NCBI GenBank assembly: GCA_018823105.1
Contig: JAHJJH010000073.1
Location: 1 to 37,156 of the forward strand
Direction of reading: 5' to 3'
DNA: 37,156 nt
From: Verrucomicrobiota bacterium
GTDB lineage: Bacteria > Verrucomicrobiota > Kiritimatiellia > CAIQIC01 > JAGNIJ01
This document shows positions 27,072-36,600 of the stretch, piece by piece. A model generated the notes under the pieces. The model made no database searches. It was not told the DNA's origin and saw nothing but the letters and a program-made list of their open reading frames with translations. The translations under genes and the position numbers were made by a program. Each line of letters opens with the position of its first letter. Within the stretch, counting starts at the first letter, position 1.

Positions 27072-28049
27072 CTACGACGCGTCCAGGATTTCCTGCCGCT
27101 GGCGCTCGAGGTCGGCGATCTCCTGGCGCCAGAAATCGGTTGTGCCCCACCCAGGCGCGAGGCGCGCGAAGCCGCCGTCCGCCTTCTGCCGCGCGCACCA
27201 CGCGGTATAGTGAAGGAAGCGCATCGCCCGCAGGGGCTCGATCAGTCGCAGCGACTCGCGCGGGAAGGGCAGGAAGGTTTCGTAGCCTTCGATCAGGCAT
27301 TCCGCTTCGAACCGCGCCGCGCGAAGGCGGTCGGGCAGCAGCATCCAGACATCCTGCACGGCGGGCCCCACGGCCATGTCGTCGAAATCCAGCAGGTGAA
27401 ACCCCTCGCCGGGCCGGTGCAGGATGTTGCCGCGGTGGCAGTCGCCGTGAATCCGCAGCATCTCCACACCTTCGAACTCCGGGGCCGTGAGATCCGCCAG
27501 CTCCGCCACGATCTTCTCATACGTCCGGGCCAGGCCGGAAGGGAGCGTGCCCGACTGGAGGATGTACTCCAAGTGCAGGCGCGTCGAGTGATGGGGGTGC
27601 AGGGTGATCCGATTCCGCGGGCGGTGTCGCGCGCCGACCGCGTGCATCCGGGCCAGCAAGCGGCCGAGTTGGACCCACGTGTTGGAGTTGGGCTCGTCGA
27701 GCGGCCGTCCGCCGCGCTTGGGAAAAATGGCGAAATCCGTGTGGCCCAGTTCGTGGAGCAGTTGCCCGGTCCGGCCCGGCAGGGGCGGGACCACGGGAAC
27801 CTCCGCCTCGGCCAGTTCGGCCAGGAAATCCAGCTCGTCCTGTAGGGCCGTTTCATCCCAGCGTCCCGGCCGGTAGAACTTGGCAATAACGTATCCGCCG
27901 TCGTCGAGCCCGACTTCGTATACGCGGTTGATGTAGCTGTTCAGCGGCCGGCAGATATTCGCGCAGGCGACGCCCAGCACGGCCTCCACGGCGTTGATCA
28001 CGGCCTCGGGCGTCAGGTGGCTGAAATCGGCTGTTTCGGGCAAGTGCAC
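27072..28049 (-). CDS. srkA: SrkA-like stress response kinase (YihE/RdoA)
   Basis: The 325-residue protein belongs to the aminoglycoside-phosphotransferase fold and matches Escherichia coli SrkA (YihE), a Ser/Thr kinase that protects cells under envelope or oxidative stress. Shared landmarks are RPLNSYINRVYEVG, KFYRPGRW, the catalytic loop HGDCHRGN with His201 and Asp203, the DFDD metal site near residue 221, GPAVQDVWMLL and the C-terminal EPLRAMRFLHY. I chose the GTG at 28049 because it gives an N-terminus of the same length as the E. coli protein; a TTG at 28082 in the same frame gives eleven more residues. No strong ribosome site decides between them. It stands alone between two repeats and the glycosyltransferase genes. 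Confidence 0.88.
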   Translation of the reverse strand: MHLPETADFSHLTPEAVINAVEAVLGVACANICRPLNSYINRVYEVGLDDGGYVIAKFYRPGRWDETALQDELDFLAELAEAEVPVVPPLPGRTGQLLHELGHTDFAIFPKRGGRPLDEPNSNTWVQLGRLLARMHAVGARHRPRNRITLHPHHSTRLHLEYILQSGTLPSGLARTYEKIVAELADLTAPEFEGVEMLRIHGDCHRGNILHRPGEGFHLLDFDDMAVGPAVQDVWMLLPDRLRAARFEAECLIEGYETFLPFPRESLRLIEPLRAMRFLHYTAWCARQKADGGFARLAPGWGTTDFWRQEIADLERQRQEILDAS

Positions 28050-28124
28050 GGCGGGACAGACTACCCGCAAGCGGATTCCCAAGGCAAAAGGATTCCGTAC
28101 AAATCCTGTCTGCGGGGATGACGA

Positions 28125-29150
28125 TCAGCGGGCAACCTGCTCGTACACCTGCGCCAGGTCCCGGATGAGGCGTTCCCACGAGAATCGTTCCTTGATTTCC
28201 GCGCGCAGCGCCGCGGATCCACCCTGCGCGTGCGCCCGGAGAATCGCCTGTCGGATGGAATCCTCCGAGTCCGCGTTGCAGTAGTGGGCGTGATTGCCGA
28301 GGTAGTACCGCACCACGGGATTATCCGTCGCCACAACCGCCGCGCCGGCCGCGGCGGCCTCGACGTTGGCCATGCCGGGATACTCGGGCAGGCCGCGGCT
28401 GGCCTGGACGTGGACCCGGCAGGCGGCGCAAGCGGAGGCCAGCAGGGGGAGGGCCTCGTGGGGCAGTTCCCGGGTCCACAAGACCTGGGGGCGGGCCCTG
28501 ACCTCGCGCTCGAACACGCGCGCGTACTCCGGCTCCAGCGGTTCAGCCCCGCCGACGAACACGACGGGTAGCCCCGAGCCGTCCAGGCATCGCAGAATCC
28601 CGAGCTGGTTTTTACGCTTACTGATCCGGCCCGCGCACAGCACGAAATCCCGGAGCCCGTACTTCGCGACGAACAACTCCGGGGTAGCCGTCAGGAAGAA
28701 CGGAGCCACCCCGCAGGGTATGACCGTGCACCGCTCGGGGGGCACGCCGTAGTAGGTCTCGACGTAGCGGCCCATGGCCGGGGAATTGACAACCACGCGC
28801 TTCACGCTCCGGAGCACCCGCGCGCGAAAGACCTGGCTGGATCGCGAGCCCAGCAGGCGGCAGGCCAGGCGGCCCGCGCGCAGCCGCCACGGCGACCAGG
28901 TCCGGTACTCGAACACGGACATCACGATCTTCAGGCCTCGCCCGCGCGCGACCTCGGCGAACTCGAGTACCTCGCGGTTGCACGCGAGGATATGCAGCAC
29001 GTCAAAATCATCCCGGGGGTTCCAGGGATCGAAGAACTCGGCCTGGTGGCCCGTGGCGGGCAGGTACTCGCGGATGCGACGGACCATGCCCTCCCCGCTG
29101 CCCCCGATCCAGAGGGCCTTCGGATAGAACATGAATAAACCGATCTTCAT
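28125..29150 (-). CDS. Family 4 (GT-B) glycosyltransferase
   Basis: The 341-residue protein has two Rossmann-like halves. The N-terminal half begins MKIGLFMFYPKALWIGGSGE, a typical acceptor-binding start, and the C-terminal half has VLCAGRISKRKNQLGIL, VVFVGGAEPLEP and the ASRGLPEYPGMANVEAAAAG region with the conserved Glu-x7-Glu motif (ANVEAAAAGAAVVATD). It is a retaining glycosyltransferase of the surface-glycan type. The ATG at 29150 has no clear ribosome site. It is transcribed divergently from the next GT4 gene and has its own -10/-35 pair at 29174-29202. Confidence 0.88.
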   Translation of the reverse strand: MKIGLFMFYPKALWIGGSGEGMVRRIREYLPATGHQAEFFDPWNPRDDFDVLHILACNREVLEFAEVARGRGLKIVMSVFEYRTWSPWRLRAGRLACRLLGSRSSQVFRARVLRSVKRVVVNSPAMGRYVETYYGVPPERCTVIPCGVAPFFLTATPELFVAKYGLRDFVLCAGRISKRKNQLGILRCLDGSGLPVVFVGGAEPLEPEYARVFEREVRARPQVLWTRELPHEALPLLASACAACRVHVQASRGLPEYPGMANVEAAAAGAAVVATDNPVVRYYLGNHAHYCNADSEDSIRQAILRAHAQGGSAALRAEIKERFSWERLIRDLAQVYEQVAR

Positions 29151-29173
29151 GGGCTGGGTGTCCGCGTGGAGCC

Positions 29174-29202
29174 ACTATAGAGGCGCGCGCGACAGCGCCC
29201 AA
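29174..29202 (-). promoter_or_regulatory. Sigma70-like promoter of the 28125-29150 glycosyltransferase
   Basis: On the minus strand TTGGGC (29197-29202) and TATAGT (29174-29179, five of six) are 17 bases apart. The transcript would start near 29167, a leader of about 17 bases. Confidence 0.5.
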
Positions 29203-29269
29203 GCCGCTTTTTGTCGCTTCGGGTGTCAAAAAAATGCTATCCACAGCACGTACCCGGACTGTCCGGAAA

Positions 29270-30442
29270 ATGAGACTGGTCAGCATAGCCCCCTATCGCA
29301 TCGTGCCGCCGGACACCGGGGGGCGGCTGGTGATCTTCGGCCCGTGCTGCGCCTACGCGAAGTTGACGGAAGCGTTCCTGTGCCTCGCGCTGACGACCCT
29401 TCGGGACCGGCGATCCTTCGATGTGCCGTTTCGCTACAGGGAAAAGCGCGCGGCGACCTCGCTGCTCATCGCTTTCGACCGCCTGGGGTTGTTTCCCAAG
29501 GTCCCGTATCTCTGGTCCATGCGTGGCTATGCGCGCCGCCTGGCGCAAGAGGCGCTGGCCGAGCATCCGGACGTGATCGAGGTGCATCTCCCCTGGTTGG
29601 CTCCCGTGCGTCGTCACCTGCCCGCCCGCCTCCCCATGGTGCTGGTCACTCAGAACGTAGAGGCGGTCTGGTACGGCGACTATATCCGACAGCGGTGGTG
29701 GCCTTCGTTCTTTCAGCGGTGGATCGAGCGGATCGAGGCGGAGGGGGTAAGGCTGGCCGACCACGTGATCTGCCTCACGCCGAATGACCGCGATGAACTG
29801 GTGCGGCGCTACAGAGTGCCAGCGGAAAAATTGTCCGTCATCCCGCCCGGCTATGAAGGATCGGCGGTTCGCCCCCTCCCGCGTCTCGATCTTCCGGCGG
29901 GCGCGATCCGGCGCGGCCTGCTGGTGGGGACGCGTACGCCCTCTAATATCGATGCGGCGCGGCAGCTGGTGGAGCGGGTGGCGCCCTCGTGCGTCGGCCG
30001 GGCGGAATTTGTCGTCGCGGGCACGGTCTGCGAGGAACTGCGCGGGCGAAGCCTGCCCGCCAACGTGCGGTTGAAGGGATATGTCCGGGACCTGGAGCCG
30101 CTCTACGACGAGGCCGATCTCTTTGTGTTCCCGCTGGAAATGGATGGGATCGCCAACACCAAGGTCATCCAGGCGCTGGCCCGGGGCCTGCCGGTGGTTT
30201 CGACGTCCGCCGGGATGCGCGGGTACGAGGACCTGGCCGGCGGACCGATCCGCGTGGCGGCCGTGGCGGAATTTGCGCGCGCGATCGAAGACACGCGACC
30301 GCTGACGGAGAAGGACCTCGAGAAAGTGCGCCGCTATGAATGGGATGAAATCGCCCGGCGCCGCCTGCGTCTTTATCAGGATCTGGCCGCGGATCGCTCA
30401 ACTTATCAGTCAGTCCATAATAGAATAGACCTACGAATGTAG
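29270..30442 (+). CDS. Family 4 (GT-B) glycosyltransferase, stop inside a repeat
   Basis: The 390-residue protein starts MRLVSIAPYRIVPPDTGGRL, with the Gly-rich acceptor loop. Its second half has RGLLVGTRTPSNIDAARQL, FVVAGTVCEELRG, DLEPLYDEADLFVFPLEMDG and NTKVIQALARGLPVVSTS, the donor-binding pattern of GT4-type glycosyltransferases. The ATG at 29270 follows TCCGGAAA. The last codons (DLRM) run into the GTAGGGC repeat copy B, and the TAG stop at 30440-30442 belongs to the repeat itself. The C-terminus may therefore have been cut or altered by the repeat. Confidence 0.88.
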   Translation: MRLVSIAPYRIVPPDTGGRLVIFGPCCAYAKLTEAFLCLALTTLRDRRSFDVPFRYREKRAATSLLIAFDRLGLFPKVPYLWSMRGYARRLAQEALAEHPDVIEVHLPWLAPVRRHLPARLPMVLVTQNVEAVWYGDYIRQRWWPSFFQRWIERIEAEGVRLADHVICLTPNDRDELVRRYRVPAEKLSVIPPGYEGSAVRPLPRLDLPAGAIRRGLLVGTRTPSNIDAARQLVERVAPSCVGRAEFVVAGTVCEELRGRSLPANVRLKGYVRDLEPLYDEADLFVFPLEMDGIANTKVIQALARGLPVVSTSAGMRGYEDLAGGPIRVAAVAEFARAIEDTRPLTEKDLEKVRRYEWDEIARRRLRLYQDLAADRSTYQSVHNRIDLRM

Positions 30443-30496
30443 GGCCGCCGCTTGCGGCGCGCCTACTTTCGGCCTCCGACAAGCGGAGGCCCTACA
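30438..30496. repeat. GTAGGGC cloverleaf repeat, copy B
   Basis: TGTAGGGCC (30438-30446) pairs with GGCCCTACA (30488-30496), a perfect nine-bp outer stem. Inside are CCGC-tt-GCGG and CCTCCG-acaag-CGGAGG. The first 26 bases (30438-30463) are identical to copy A (15671-15696). It provides the TAG stop codon of the upstream glycosyltransferase. Confidence 0.85.
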
Positions 30497-30575
30497 TAAA
30501 TCGCTACCTGCCCGCAGTGCTTCACACAACGATGCGGCCGGGCAAATAGGGCAGAAATTACAAATATTTTTTTTT

Positions 30576-30604
30576 TTGAATAATTCAACTAGTCGGTGTA
30601 TACT
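30576..30604 (+). promoter_or_regulatory. Sigma70-like promoter of the giant surface gene
   Basis: TTGAAT (30576-30581, four of six) and TATACT (30599-30604, five of six) are exactly 17 bases apart, downstream of a T-run that gives an AT-rich element. Transcription would start near 30611, about 50 bases before the ATG. Confidence 0.75.
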
Positions 30605-30625
30605 TTCTTTCAAGAAGGCCATTTA

Positions 30626-30644
30626 CGTTTCAGTCATTGAAACG
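30626..30644 (+). promoter_or_regulatory. Leader hairpin upstream of the giant gene
   Basis: CGTTTCA (30626-30632) and TGAAACG (30638-30644) form a perfect seven-bp stem with loop GTCAT, 17 bases before the ATG and inside the predicted leader. No T-tract follows, so it is not a terminator. It could shape translation or be a protein-binding palindrome. Confidence 0.55.
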
Positions 30645-30660
30645 AAGGCTCTTCGACCAC

Positions 30661-33600
30661 ATGTTTGCCCATCTGACAATGAAGATGGCGCGATGCCTAT
30701 TTATTACGGCAGCTGTGTTCTTGCTGGGTTTTAACCTTTTTGCCGCGGAGATCCTTCAGACATACTATGCGCCGTTCTCCGAAGATGACATGCAGGCGTC
30801 CCTGAATGCCATCGACGCCTACCGCGGGTACATCGGCAACGAGATGCGCACGGTGCTTTCCATGATCGCGGGCATGGACGGGACGGTTATTTACTACGAC
30901 CACTGGGAGGACGGCTACGAGGCGGACATCACATCGCCCACCCAGGCCACGACGCAGATCTGGGGCGACGGCGATTCCGGAACGGGCATCCCGCCGGGTT
31001 TTACCCAGGACGTGGTCAACGCGGGGACGCTGATCAACCTGGAAGCGACGATCGACGTCACGCGGAGCGCCATCCAGATCGAATATGACGGGCGCGACAA
31101 GGTCTCGGCCACGCGGCCGATCTCGATGACCCGCGCGCTGTATGCCATAGACCCGGGCGAGGTCCTGGCCGAGGCGTGCGGGGTGTTCGACGTCAGCCTG
31201 CACGGGCTGATGTATCGCGCCCCGGTGGGGGTGGGCACGGGCGTGGGCAACGGCACCAATTCGATGTTCAGTTATTCGGCCTTCTACATCATGGGCGACC
31301 GTGACCATACCCTGGTCGAGCTGGACAAGGACAACGACGGCGACTTTGAGGAGTGGCGGTACTTGGACGCCGGCGAAAGCTGGTTCGTCAACGGCGGCGT
31401 GGTCGCCGGCGCCACGGTACAGGGCAGCAAGGCCTTCCAGTGCCACCTGGTGACCGGCGATATCGGGTCCACCTATGAAATGCGCTGGTACGAGCTGTGG
31501 CCGGAGGACAAGTGGGGGTCCGACTACTACTGCCTTGCCGGCACGCGGGAGGACGGGGGCAACACGCATCCGGCCCTCGTCTATTGCTTCAATCCCAACA
31601 CCAATGCGATCACCGTGTTTTATGAGACGCGGTCGAGCACCGGGTCCTTTGCCGTCGCCGCGGGCGTCGTGTCCGATGGGTTCACGATGCCCCTGGATTC
31701 CGGCGGCCGGTTTTACACGACCAACGCGGACCGGTTTCTCGGGGTGCTGGCGTTCGACACGTGGGTGGCGGGGGGGGTCCTGTACGGGTATGTGCAGCAC
31801 TGCCAGCGCTATGACTGGGGCATGGGCTTGATCCCGCGCGACACGCTGACCACGATGGGGATTTGCAGCTGGGGCCCGGGTCACGGCACCACCGCGGACG
31901 GCACCAACGGCAACCCCGTCTGGGTGATGGCGGTGAGCAATACGACCATCTATGTGGACCTGGACAGCGACCCGACTACCGGGCCGCTGACCGACCCGCT
32001 GGGCAACCGATATGATTTCTCCACGAACGTGAGCTACCTGGAGTCGGCGCTGATTTTCGACAACACCGACGGCGACCAGACCGGTATGCGCATTTACACG
32101 CTCGACGGCACCCAGTTGACGTCGGGGTGGGGAGAGGACCCGGTGCCGTCCGAGCCGGGGAATCCGTACCTGGACATGGGCTACGGCGTCCTGCCGTTCC
32201 CGACGGTCCTCGCGCGCAAGTACGCGACGTTGTTCACGGACATCAATACCAACGGCTATCCCGACCCCGGCGACGAACTGGAGTTCATGGTGGACGTCAT
32301 CAACGTGGGCTTCGCCACGGCGAACGCCGTCATTTTCAGGGATGACCTGCCGACCAACCTGACGATCTACGTGAACAATTCCTCCGAGCTCAACGGCGAT
32401 CCCGTGCCGGACGACCTGCCGCCGCGGCCCACCCGTTTCCCCTTCGACGGGTCCGGCTACGACATCGGCTCGATCGACATCGGGGAGACCTCCACGGTGC
32501 GGTATGTCACGGAAATCACGGAGACGCTCCCGACCAATTTCCTCGGGTATATCCACAACAACGCCACGGTGACGGGCACCAACGCGAACTGGTCCGCGGT
32601 CGGCTTCACCAACATCCTCCTGGGCGGCCTGGCGTTGTACAAGACCTCCAGCGCCACCAACCCGCTCGACCCCGGGGCGTTGCTGGTCTACACGGTGACG
32701 CTCGTCAATACGGGGCAGTTCACCTACACCGGCGTGACCCTGGAGGATTACCTGCCCCTGGGCGTCGCCTATGTCTCCAACAGCACGGTCATCCGGGCGC
32801 CCGGCGGGTTGACGAACACGGTCTGGGACCGGTTCAACAAGCCGGTCTTCACCAACAACAACGGGACCTTGAGCTGGCTGAACCACTGGCAGGAGTTCGG
32901 GGAGAGCGACGGCCCGGCCTCGGGGAAAGTCCGGGTGACGCCGGACACCAACTCCGTGTTCATGGAGACCTATGCGCTGGTGGTCTGCGGATCCAACGCC
33001 GCCGCCTGGCGCTCGGCGGACCTGTCCGGCCACAGCGCCGCCTGGTTGAGCTTCAAGTACCGGCGCGACAGCCTGCCGGACATCAACCGCTACGTGGACG
33101 TCTTCATCTCCACCAACGGGTGGGCGTCCTCCAATTTCCTGGGCCGCTTCCAGGGGGCGGCCACGGATACCAACTTCATCAGCACCAATGTCGAGATCTC
33201 GGCCTACATCTCGACGAACACCGCGATCCGCTTCCACAGTTGTTCGGCGCCCAACATGGGGCTGACCAACCGGGTCTGGTTCGACGACGTGAAAATCGAG
33301 GCGGCGGGGAGCAACGTGGTCTTTGCCGGCAATCCGCCGCCGGACCTGATGGAGGGGCTGATGCTGCCGCCGGGCACGACCATCGTGGCCCAGCTTTCGG
33401 TGACCGTGGACGATCCGCCGCTCTCGACGCAACTGGTCAACACCGCCCGCGCGCGCGCCCAGCAGTATGATGTCTGGCTCTACGCCACGGCCACGAACAG
33501 TGTCCACGCGACGTCCGGGGTGTCCATGGTGAAGGGCGTGACGCCGGCCGGCCTGGTCGCTCCCGGCACAAACCTGGCGTACACGATCACCATCATCAAT

Positions 33601-36600
33601 ACCGGCAACGTCAGCCAGACGGGTATTACGCTGAACGACACCCTGCCGGTCGGCGTGACGTACGTGTCGGGGAGCGCGGAGCTGTCGCGCAACTACCTGC
33701 ACACGAACACGGTGCAGGACCTGTGTTCCTTCAAGGTCTATACCAACCAGGACGGGCTCGTGGATTGGAGCACGGCCTGGACGGAAACCGGTGACGACGG
33801 CTATCCGACCTCCGGCGTGATCCAGGTGGCGGTGGACAACGGCATCTTCCCGGGCCACACCTACGCGCTGACCATCGCCGGTCCCAGCGCGAGCCTCCAG
33901 CGTTCGACCGACCTGCGCGCGGGCTATACCAACGCCTGGTTGAGCTTTGAACACCGTCGAAGCGACCTGGATGCGGGGGATACGCTGACGCTGCAGGTCT
34001 CGTCCAACGGCGGGGCCACGTGGTCCGCCGCCCTGGTGACGCTCGCCGGTCCCGGGACGGACAGCAGTTATGCGACGACCAACGTGGACATCAGCACCTA
34101 CATTTCTTCCAACACGGCCATCCGGTTTCTCTCGTCGGCCACCGTCGACGCGACCGACCTGTTCTGGCTCGACGACATCCTGATCACCTATTCCGGCGCG
34201 CCGGCCACCAACAAGCTGCGCGGCCCGCCGGAGTTGCTCGACGGCCGGTACGACCTGCCGCCCGGCCAGACGATGACCGTGCGGTTGAACGCCCTCGTGG
34301 ATGATCCGCCCGCCTCGACGCAAATGGTCAACACCGTCTGCTACCAGAGCGACCAACATCCGGACTGCCTCTACGCGTACGCGACCAACCACCAGGACTT
34401 CAGCGTCGGGATGACCGTGGCCAAGACCTCCAGCCTGGCGGGCGCCGATTGGCCGCTCTACTACACGAACACATACACCATCACCCTCGTCAACACCGGC
34501 CAGATCGTGCAGACCGGCATCACCGTGACGGATGCCCTGCCCGCGGGGGTTTCGTACGTCCCGGGCAGCGCCGTGGTCGTCGCGCCCGGCCTGGTGACGA
34601 ATATCGTCACGAACATCACGGCCACGGTGATCACCAACACCGTGCGGGATGAGTTCAATACCCGGGCGTACACGAACAACGACGGAACGGTCAACTGGGC
34701 GGGGAACTGGGTCGAGGAGGGTGATGACGGCAACCCGCTGCTCAATGATGTCGTGGTGTCGAATCGTTACAACACCTACACGCTGGTCACCAAGGACAAC
34801 AACAACGGGGCGTACCGCGAGGTCGACCTCTCGGGCTGCACGGGCGCGGTCTTCAGCTTCGACTGGGCGCGGTTCCAGCTGGACGCGGCCGATTACTACG
34901 CGGCCTATGTTTCCTCCAACGGCGGATCTTCGTACAGCCAGCTGATTCAATACAACGGCACGGGGGGCAACGACCCGGCGCTGTCCTCCACGAATTTCGA
35001 CATCTCTGCCTGGATCTCCGCCGACACCCGCATTCGTTTCTACTCGGCAGACGGGTCGGTTGGGGACGATGAAGGGATGGCCTGGGACAATGTACAGATA
35101 CAGTTCACCGCCCCCTCGGCCGTCACCAACTTCACCACGAACGTCTTCTGGACGGCCGTCACGAACGCAGGCGGCGCCCCGCCCCCCGTAGCCAGCGGCT
35201 ACACCCTGCCCACCGGCCAGACCATGACGGTGACGCTGAAGGTCACCGCGGACCTGCCGACCACCTACACGCAGTTCATCAACACCGCCTACGCGTACAG
35301 CCTCCAGCAGGGGGAACTCCAGGCGCCGGCGACGGACCACCTCGTCCGCGTGGCGGTCGGTGACTGGGTCTGGTACGACGCGAACACCAACGGTGTCCAG
35401 GACGTGGGCGAGCAGGGCATCAGCAACGTCACCGTCCGGCTGTACGCGGGGACCACCAACCTCGTGGCGGTCACGAACACCTCCGCGACCGGCTATTATC
35501 TCTTCTCCGGCTGGCCGGCTGGCGAATACTTCGTCGAGTTCGTCAAGCCCTCCGGCTACTGGTTCACGGCGCAATACCAGGGCGGCGACCCGGCGCTGGA
35601 CAGCGACGCGGATACCACCACCGGGCGAACCGCGATCACCAACCTGGTCAGCGGCACGAACCTGACGCTGGATGCCGGACTCTATGTGCCGCCCAGCGCG
35701 ATCGGGAACTGGGTCTGGTTCGACACCAATACCAACGGCATCCAGGACGGCGGCGAATCGGGAGTGACGGGCATCGTGGTCCGTCTGTACAACGGTTCCA
35801 GCAACCTGCTGGCCACGACGACCAACGATGCCTCCGGCTACTACTCCTTCACTAACCTCCCTCCGGGCAATTACTTCGTGGAATTCGCAATTCCCACGCA
35901 ATACGTGTTTACCCTGGTCAACCAAGGCGGCGATGACGCCGTGGACAGCGACGCCGATCCCGTCACCGGCCGCACGGAGATCTTTGCCCTGGGCACGGGG
36001 ACCAATGACACACGATGGGATGCCGGCGTGATCTATCCCGTCCAGGGCCTCTACATCACCAAGACCTCGGACCTGGCCGGATGCGGCAATCCCGGCGGCA
36101 CGGCGACCTATACGATCGTGGTATTCAACACCAACGTCTTCACGCAGACGGGCGTTACGGTCAGCGACCCGACGCCGGCGGGAACGACGTGGCTGACAAA
36201 CAGCATCGTCATCCAAGCGCCGTCGTCCGGCTACACCGGCACGCCGCCGACGCTGGCGTACGGCTATACCCTGGCCGCCGCCCAGGCGATGACGGTGACG
36301 GTCAAGTATGTCATCAGCATGCCGACCGCGAGCACCCAGTTGCTCAACACGGCCTATGCGTACAGCGCGGGCAACCCGCCCGTCGAGGCGTCGGTGACCA
36401 ATTGCCTGGCCTCCGCCGACCTGGCCGTCGAAAAGACGGCCACGGACAGCGAGGTGATCGAGGTCCAGGTGATCGAGTACATCGTGACGGCGACCAACCA
36501 TGGGCCCGACACGGCGACCGGCGTCGAGTTGACCGACATCCTGCCCGAGGATGTCCAGTACAACAGCCACAGCAACGGGACCTATTCCTCCGGCTCGGGC

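Noticed and set aside
29233-29245. DnaA-box-like CTATCCACA near 29238
   Set aside because: It is a single site with one mismatch and no partners, far from rpmH; not an origin.
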